From the NCBI GenBank assembly GCA_015852425.1, contig JAAAIG010000035.1:4159-68158 (forward strand): a DNA stretch of 64,000 bases, given 5' to 3'. The notes below the pieces were generated by a model. That model was not told the origin of the DNA and did not search any database. It was given only the letters and a program-made list of their open reading frames with translations. A program made the translations under genes and the position numbers. Positions 57,705 to 64,000 of this stretch are shown here, piece after piece. Source of the DNA: Gryganskiella cystojenkinii (lineage: Eukaryota > Mortierellomycota > Mortierellomycetes > Mortierellales > Mortierellaceae). Position 1 is the stretch's first letter, and every line of letters starts with the position of its first letter.

Positions 57705-60700
57705 CTAAGTCCAGTGAGGACGAGGCTTGGGGGCACCTCCAGACGAGGGAGAAGGGGAAGGAGAGGAGGAAGTGAAGGATGAAGGAATCGGCAGGGGTGG
57801 CAGCGATGGTCGCCTTTGACCATTCTGATTCTGACTCTGACTCTGACTCTGACTTTGACTTGAGTCTGCAGAAGCACCTGAGCTCGCTTTCGTCATCGTC
57901 ATGTAAGACGCAAACGACGACGTGGACCAAGACGATGACGGAGTCGTAGCAGATTTTCGTCCACCTCCTGTGGACCCTCGCCCTGTGGGCACTGCAATTG
58001 GTTTTGTACGCGTGGTCTTTTCGCTGGCCGATATGGTGGAAGAAGACAAAGAGCTTGATGAAGAGACCGATCCGGTTCGACGACGGCTATCCTTGGACGT
58101 ACTTGTCGTCGTGAGATTGTTGTTGGGGTTGCCTTTTTCTACCGGCGGTTGGGTTCGAACAGATCTGCCCACAGAGTTGGAGCGAGCCTTCGTGGTAGTC
58201 GAGGTTGAGGTTGACGCTTTGGCCTTGGTGACTACATTTGAAAGATCTGCAGAACTGGTCGCTGACAACAAGTACTTCAACCCCAATATGTTTTGGTTTT
58301 CGGCCGCAATCCCTGTCCGAGGTTGTGGTCGGTTTGTTCCTGTTGTGATTGATGACAATGAGCCTTTAAGACCGGATCCGGTTCCTGTTGGCGCTGCTGT
58401 CGTTGCCGTTGTATTATGACCCGATTGCGCAGAAGGCGACAACGACGAAGAAGAGAAAGAGTCGGATGACGATACCTCTTGGAAAGTGCTCGATCTCATG
58501 GACGGCGAAGGTAGTGGCGTAGACACCGCTGAGCCATAATGATGATGATTCCTTTGTCCGGGGGAGGATGAAGATCTGGCCGTCAACGAGGCCAAACTTA
58601 GTCCTACACCGACATCCCTGATCGCATTTGGAGACCGTTGTTGCGTTGGACTCATCAAGATGGATGTGAGGACAGCTGCGGCCGCATTCGCGTTCCAAGT
58701 GACACGAGGTGTTCCGGAGAGGACTGTTTGGAGAATGTTGTTCTCCTCGAGACGTTGATGAAGTTCCGCAGAGAGGGAGAGGCGCTGGGGCAGGACCGGC
58801 GTTGTGGAAGAAGAGGATATCGTGCGGCTGCTCGTCCGCTTGAGGTCTTCTCCTGCCGTGTGGTCTATAGGGCGTTCCAGCATGGAGTGATATCGTCGGT
58901 GTTCGACCTTCACCGGCTCTTCCAAGTCCAGGGTATCTTCGAAAATGACATGCTGTTGCTCCTGCTGCTGCTGGTGATGGGGAGAGCCAAATTGAGGTTG
59001 AGGTTGAGGTTGAGGTTGAGGTTGAGGTTGAGGTTGAGGTTGAGGTTGCTGAGATAACGAAGACGAAATGACTTCTACAGCCTGACGAGTTTCAACCGCG
59101 CGTATCTCCTGATCAAAGGTCTTGGGCTCTTCCGAGTCGCGAAGTTCCTGATCCAAACCTCGCATGGCACCATTCAACTCTTGACCCAGATTTCCCACAG
59201 GACCATTCAACTCTTGATTGAGTCCTCCATGGAATCCGTTCAGTTCTTGATCAAGACTTCTTGAGTATCCTTTCAGTTCTTGATCCATTGTGCCCATGTT
59301 GTCGAATGCTCCGAGTTCATCGCCCAGTGTGTTCGCATGATTGAATCCTGCAAGCTCAGACTCCAAAGTATTGCCCATGCCGGATAGTTGATTCCAATTG
59401 TCATGGCGACCAAACATAGGATCCAGTTCCTCCTGCAGACTCGGGTGTTCCCTACTGCTTGTTGTTGATGTGCCGTCCAAAGATTCCACCATACTATTTG
59501 CAGCGCCAGCACCAGAGGATCCACTTGGCGACGATCGATCGTGTGCGTCACGATGGTGAGGTGGAGGCAAAGGTGGCGTTCCTGTCTTTTCATCCCAAAT
59601 CACGGCCTGTGAACCACGAGGGGGGAGCGATGCCCAGTTCCGACCCTCAAGATCGGATTCAATCCGCATGGATGTGATAGTCTCTTGTGCTTCTTCCAGT
59701 AGTTGCGCATATTCCCGGGTATTGGTCATCATCTCTAGGACTTTGCCCTCGCAGTTCATTTGCCTTGACTCTAATTCCTCCAATGTCAGGCGCATTGTAT
59801 CGCTGTCCGAGAAGACCTAAATAAAGTAATTGCAGGACGAATTTGTCAGTGTCAAGGGAAGGCTTGCGAAATGTACAAACTCAAAAAAAAACCCCAAGTC
59901 ACTCAGCATTCTTACCTTGCCCAGGTCTGACTGGATCAACTTGACAGCCTGTGTGGTACTAGAATATGTCTGTTTCTGCTTTTGAAGTGCATTCTCGAGC
60001 TGCACCTGCAAATTCACGTTCAACTCCTGGGTCGCGGCCAGTTCCTGTTCGACCTCGCCTAATCGACGCGCATAAGAGTTGACCTTGGTCTTGGCCTCGA
60101 CCATCTCGAGTCCCATCTCTGCCATCTGTTCTGAAAGATCGTCGAGTTCCTTGCGGAAAGACTTCAGCTCTTGTCGACAGGAATCGAGTTCGCGCTGAAG
60201 GAAACGATTATGACCTGTGAGTTCCTTGACCTCGTTCTCGGATCCTGCGAGTTGGTAGGATAATTCCTGGGATTGGTTTGCCTTTGCCTGGAGGGCCAAG
60301 TTCTCATCCTGAAGATATTGAAACTAACCAGGCCGAATATTACACAGGGGGATTAGTGAGTATAAAGGAGTCACTCTCATGTGTATAAACCTGTAAACAA
60401 AACAAACAAGCAAACAAACAAACAAACAAACAAACAAAGAACATGGGAATAGACAAAGACAACGAACGCACAATGTGGGCACGTTAGGTCGTGAGAGACA
60501 CGAGAAGGAGATGAGAGTGGAAACGAAAAGAATGAAAAGGAAGAAAAAAAAAGTACGCGGGATAGTGTACCTTGGTATAAGAGTCCTGCTCCATCTGCTG
60601 TATCTGTGAATGAAGGTCAAGTCCCAGACGAGCAGCCAGGTCCAAGTTCGTAGCAAGTCCCATGCGCTCCTGTTCCTTTTGAATCAACAATCGTCGGAGG

Positions 60701-60810
60701 ACCACGGGGTCATGGATATGATCGACTTGGGCAAGAAGATCGTCTCCGAAATCCTGGGCTTGTTCCTTGACTTTACGGTAGGAAGGAGGAGATCGACCGT
60801 TAAAAACCAT
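57705..60810 (-). CDS. HAP1/TRAK/Milton-like coiled-coil protein (candidate motor adaptor)
   Basis: About 900 residues in three exons. Exon 1 (60810 to about 60572) encodes DPVVLRRLLIQKEQERMGLA and then NLDLAARLGLDLHSQI, which fits the CC1-box/HAP1_N pattern LLxxKExDLELAAxIGxxLL that contacts dynein light intermediate chain in TRAK, HAP1, BICD and Spindly. Exon 2 (about 60329-59918) is continuous coiled coil (NRFLQRELDSCRQELKSFRK and onward). Exon 3 begins with more coil, then REYAQLLEEAQETITSMR, matching the end of HAP1_N (KYxECMEMLHEAQEELKxLR). Next is an array of LxxEL motifs (59097-59441), a Gln-Pro repeat, and a long Ser/Thr/Pro-rich basic tail. The start is uncertain: a 14-codon exon with a perfect GTAAGT donor (MSTQDRPIPLVDES, ATG near 61243) could be spliced on. 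Other coiled-coil families are possible. Confidence 0.65.
57831..57868 (-). repeat. Hexamer coding repeat (Gln-Ser)
   Basis: Six-base units encode alternating Ser-Gln near the C-terminus of the TRAK-like protein. Confidence 0.8.
58992..59048 (-). repeat. GAGGTT hexamer repeat (Gln-Pro)
   Basis: Nine to ten perfect GAGGTT units on the plus strand encode a Gln-Pro run on the minus strand in the TRAK-like gene. Confidence 0.9.
59097..59441 (-). repeat. Tandem LxxEL motif array in the TRAK-like protein
   Basis: About nine degenerate units in 115 residues, each with a (S/T/G)-Leu/Met/Phe-x-x-Glu-Leu/Ile core and often Asn-Gly after it, for example SLQEEL, TLESELAG, TLGDELGA, TMDQELKG, SLDQELNG, GLNQELNG, NLGQELNG and GLDQELRD. 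Spacing is 11-13 residues in most of the array. Confidence 0.8.
60394..60438. repeat. (AAAC)n microsatellite in an intron
   Basis: Tetranucleotide repeat with one interruption, inside the first intron of the TRAK-like gene. Confidence 0.85.
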
Positions 60811-62662
60811 AAGGCCGTAGAAAGAATGATTTTGAAAATGTAAGTATTATGATTGCAATGTGCGAGAAGATTGAGAGAAAGAAAAGAGGTGAAAAAGGAA
60901 GATCGAGAAGAATATATTATCGAGGTTCTGGATTCTATTTCATTCAACACTTTATCTCCCCTGTTGAACAAAAGTTCCAAACCATTCTGTTACTTCCTCT
61001 TTTCTCTCTCTTTCTCTTCCCCAAATTAAAGCAGTAGCATGAAACACACGAAATAATCACACACGAAAAAAACCCGATCGGCAACAAACGACGGTATCCG
61101 TGCCACCCAACGTGCCAACGGTTTACTATGCCATGGAGTGTATTCGATTCAAAGAAAAAGGTTCCATTCCGAGGGGAGCGATGAAGGACTCAGGAACTTA
61201 CCGATTCGTCTACTAGAGGTATTGGTCTGTCCTGTGTAGACATCTTCGGTCGTCTGGTTGTATGGAGGCGGATATTGCGCGTTGTTCTATTTTGAAAGAA
61301 GCCAAAGTGTGAGTTACACTTATCTCTTAAAGTTTCCTGCTTGCTCCATACCACACAAATACATATCCATCCCACTGGCCGTTACTGCAAAACAAAGAGC
61401 CAGAACACACAGAGATTGCGCGCTGTGCTACTATCCTTCCTTGTGATATCACATTTTCGACCACGTTTTGTCATCAATGGCTTGTCTGCTCGCCCAGCGC
61501 GCCTTTTGTCAGCTGGAGGAAATAGGAGGAGGGAGGGGAGTGTTGGCTCTTGGCAGATCCAAAACGAGACATTCTTCAGTTATGTTCTGCCGCTCCTTTG
61601 ATTTTGTCGTCCTTGAAAGAGAAGGGTGTATTGCTTCCTTTTGTCCGCGCTGGCTATTATGCGTTGTGGATAGGTTCCTGATTGAACAATAAATAGTTTT
61701 TTTTACCTCGAGCGAGTGGTTGCGACTATGGGAGAGGTGCGCTGGCCTGAGCATGGCTGAGCAGAGCAAGAAGCGTCCGCGGAGTCACAGCTGCTGGGTG
61801 AGGAGTCCGAGGTGTTGTGCTCGATTCACAGGTGGAGATTGGAGGGAAGCAAAGGCGGAGAGGGATTGTTTGAACACAGAATGGAAAATAATGGGTGGGA
61901 TGGACAGGTCTCGGTTTTTTGAGAGTGAACTAGGAGGGAATGAACTCAACAGAGAGAGAATAAGAGAGAGGGCGAGAGAATGACTGAATGGAACGAAGAG
62001 TGAAGGAAAGCAGGTGGATGTGAGAATGAAGAAAATGAAGTGAAAGGCAGAAAGAACAACCCTGCGGGAAGGAGTGGGAGGAGATAGAAAGAAAGCCAGC
62101 AGAGACGAAAAGGAGATTGAAAGGAGGCAGGAGTGAGTGTGGGAGAGTGGAGAGGAAATCTTGGTAGTTGTTGGGTCAGTCTGCAGTTTGAAGTCTGCAC
62201 TGTGCCTGACAAAGAGAGGGCTCTCATTTTCCTTTGTCAGTCATGTCGACTGGCTGACGGTCTTTCACGACCTGGTCTCTCGAAAGGGAGGAGTCCCAAA
62301 ATGAAGAAAAACCATAAAAACTGAGATCGCGTTGACTCGCGTTCTTGGGACATTAGCCGCCAAAGCGGCGTCCGGGCTTGTGGATATTTAGGAGACTTCA
62401 ATCGCGTGGCACAAGAACAAAGCAGTTCTTTGCAGGGTCCATGCCAAGCTGGAGTCCGGTTGTCTCTGTTGACCATTTTTCATGTTGGTGGCAAAGAGAG
62501 GAACGTGACATCCCCCACACTCTCTGCATCTTTGTCAGCCCTCTCCTTTCCCCCTTCTCCCCTCTCTCCTCCCTCTCTTCTCACCCTCATTCTCTTTTTT
62601 CTTCCATATAATCTCTCATCCCAACCCACAATCACCCTTTTTTCTTTTTTTCGGCATCGATA
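60811..62662. promoter_or_regulatory. Divergent upstream region, TRAK-like gene / DED1
   Basis: About 1.85 kb between divergent starts. It may include a short 5' exon of the TRAK-like gene at about 61202-61243 (minus). A purine-rich block occupies 61920-62110. The final 150 bases before DED1 are strongly C/T-rich, as in leaders of highly translated fungal genes. No other gene is supported. Confidence 0.45.
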
Positions 62663-64000
62663 ATGAGCAATCATGATTTGAACAAGCAGTTTGGTAAGTT
62701 TCTTTAATTCATTCCTCTTCTCCACAACTCTACTCCATTCACTTGGACCAGATATCAACTTCGTCACATTTCTAAAGCAATCCCCTCAGTTTGCTGCATT
62801 CCAGGAACAAGGAAAACCTCACTCAGGCCGCTCTATAACGACAACAACGAATAACAAACAACAAACAACTAAACCGCCAACACCGCCATTGTCCATTTCC
62901 TAACTGAACTGATACAAAAGAAGACTACCAGCATCACCATCGATCATCAGACCTCAGAAGAGCCGCAGTCAAAGAAACGCTGCCAACTTTGAGGATGTGA
63001 CCACACCTGACAGAATCTCTTTGTTCTAACTTTGCCTTTCTTTTTTTTATTTGTTTGTTCTCGAAATAGCTAACATGGGTGTGAATGACGCCCGCAGTAG
63101 CAGCAGCAGCAATATCAACGGAAATAACAACAACAACCGTCCCACGGGCCAGCGACCGGCTTATGTCCCTCCTCATATGAGGAACCAACCTCCCCCATCC
63201 CACCAACAGTCCCGAGAACAACCTCGAGAGCAACCTCGAGACAGGTAAATCTTATTCTACTCTCTGTTGTGCCCCTTTACCCCTTTCATGCCTTTTCATC
63301 CCTTTGACTCTATACCATGACGACGATCATATAAGCCCCCTAAGTAACAAGAAAACGAAGAAATATCCCGCCTCACATACTTCGCATATGTTTAACTCAT
63401 TCTCTACTAAAAAAAAACAACACAAAAAATAAAATAGCTGGGATTCCCCTGTCCGTTCCAACAGCCATCGCGGAGGATGGGGTGGGGCGTCCGAGAGCGG
63501 TTACAACCGTGGATGGGGCAACGACTCGGCCAGCACCCCGTCTATGACCTGGAATGAGCGGGCTTCTTCTGGAGGCTACGGAGGTCGTCGACACGACAGT
63601 GGATCCTCGGGACACACTCGACTAGACCGCGATGTCGGTACATTCAAGAATGGAGTCCACACTCCCGCTGCACGTAACTCTCGTCTCGAACGTGAACTCT
63701 ATGGCACCGACGACAAGGACCGTCTTAGCACCGGTATCAACTTTGAAAAGTACGACGATATTCCTGTCGAGGCATCCGGATCGCACGTCCCTGATCCCAT
63801 TCTGAGCTTCACCAGTCCTCCCTTGGACCCTTTGCTTCTCGAGAACATCGATCTCGCAAAGTACACTCAGCCTACCCCTGTTCAAAAGTACTCCATTCCG
63901 ATCGTGGGAGCAAACCGTGATTTGATGGCCTGTGCGCAAACCGGATCCGGAAAAACCGGCGGTTTCCTCTTCCCCATCCTCTCGGAACTCTTCAAGCGTG
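62663..64000 (+). CDS. DED1: DEAD-box RNA helicase DED1/DDX3 (5' part)
   Basis: ATP-dependent RNA helicase required for scanning during translation initiation. Only the 5' part is in the window and the gene continues past base 64000. Exon 1 (62663-62692) encodes [10 protein letters not shown]. Exon 2 (from about 63069) carries a Ser/Asn-rich stretch and [15 protein letters not shown], where YVPPHLR is the eIF4E-binding-type motif of DDX3/Ded1. Exon 3 (from about 63438) is Gly/Arg/Ser/Trp-rich (GGYGGRRHD), then ELYG...[15 protein letters not shown], the conserved entry to the helicase core. The Q motif is in the [13 protein letters not shown] segment, and motif I is [16 protein letters not shown]. 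Motifs II-VI lie beyond the edge. Junction codons (KQF-AN and D-SW) are in phase. Confidence 0.93.

Overview
The window is nuclear DNA from an early-diverging filamentous fungus, most likely a Mucoromycota of the Mortierella type. The lineage is my inference. It rests on compact, intron-dense genes with short GT-AG introns that often carry long T tracts, on fungal versions of universal eukaryotic genes, and on families rare or absent in common yeasts: a Crinkler NTPase-nuclease, an animal-type P2C cation ATPase, a SNAPc Myb subunit, GT17, and a homeodomain-bearing PNUTS. Nearly all genes are multi-exon, so each CDS entry gives the span from start to stop codon including introns. There are 21 supportable protein-coding genes, 1 pseudogene, 1 assembly gap and several simple repeats. 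No rRNA, tRNA, CRISPR or intact transposon was found.

Layout. 0.3-7 kb: a GPHR-type Golgi channel (+), complex I subunit NDUFA5 (-) and the import receptor TOM70 (+). 7.2-13.2 kb: a Snapin/Pallidin-like coiled-coil protein (+) and a PNUTS-like PP1 regulator with an N-terminal homeodomain (+). 13.6-21.1 kb, all minus: a Crinkler effector-type protein, V-ATPase subunit C, and a GT17 glycosyltransferase. 22.0-27.0 kb: exosome subunit RRP45 (+), ERGIC3/Erv46 (-) and the translation factor MCTS1/Tma20 (+). 27.2-36.0 kb, all minus: SNAPC4, two tandem Derlin-family genes, and ALG3. 36.2-45.4 kb: a large ABCC transporter (-) divergent from monopolin subunit Csm1/Pcs1 (+). 45.9-50.7 kb, all minus: the ADP/ATP carrier, a secreted PLC-like phosphodiesterase, and a decayed second ADP/ATP carrier. 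After a 2.8 kb gene-poor stretch come a P2C P-type ATPase (+, 53.5-57.3 kb), a coiled-coil protein resembling the HAP1/TRAK/Milton motor adaptors (-, 57.7-60.8 kb), and the 5' part of a DED1/DDX3 RNA helicase that runs off the right edge.

Working themes. There is no operon logic, but several neighbours share a compartment. ALG3, the Derlins, ERGIC3, GT17 and GPHR all serve ER/Golgi glycoprotein synthesis, quality control and luminal homeostasis. TOM70, NDUFA5 and the ADP/ATP carrier are mitochondrial. SNAPC4, PNUTS, RRP45, MCTS1 and DED1 handle RNA synthesis and use. The most unusual items are the TRAK-like adaptor with a tandem SLxxEL-type motif array, the homeodomain-PNUTS fusion with an altered recognition helix, the Derlin tandem pair, the Crinkler, and repeated stem-loops downstream of the ADP/ATP carrier that persist beside its pseudogene.
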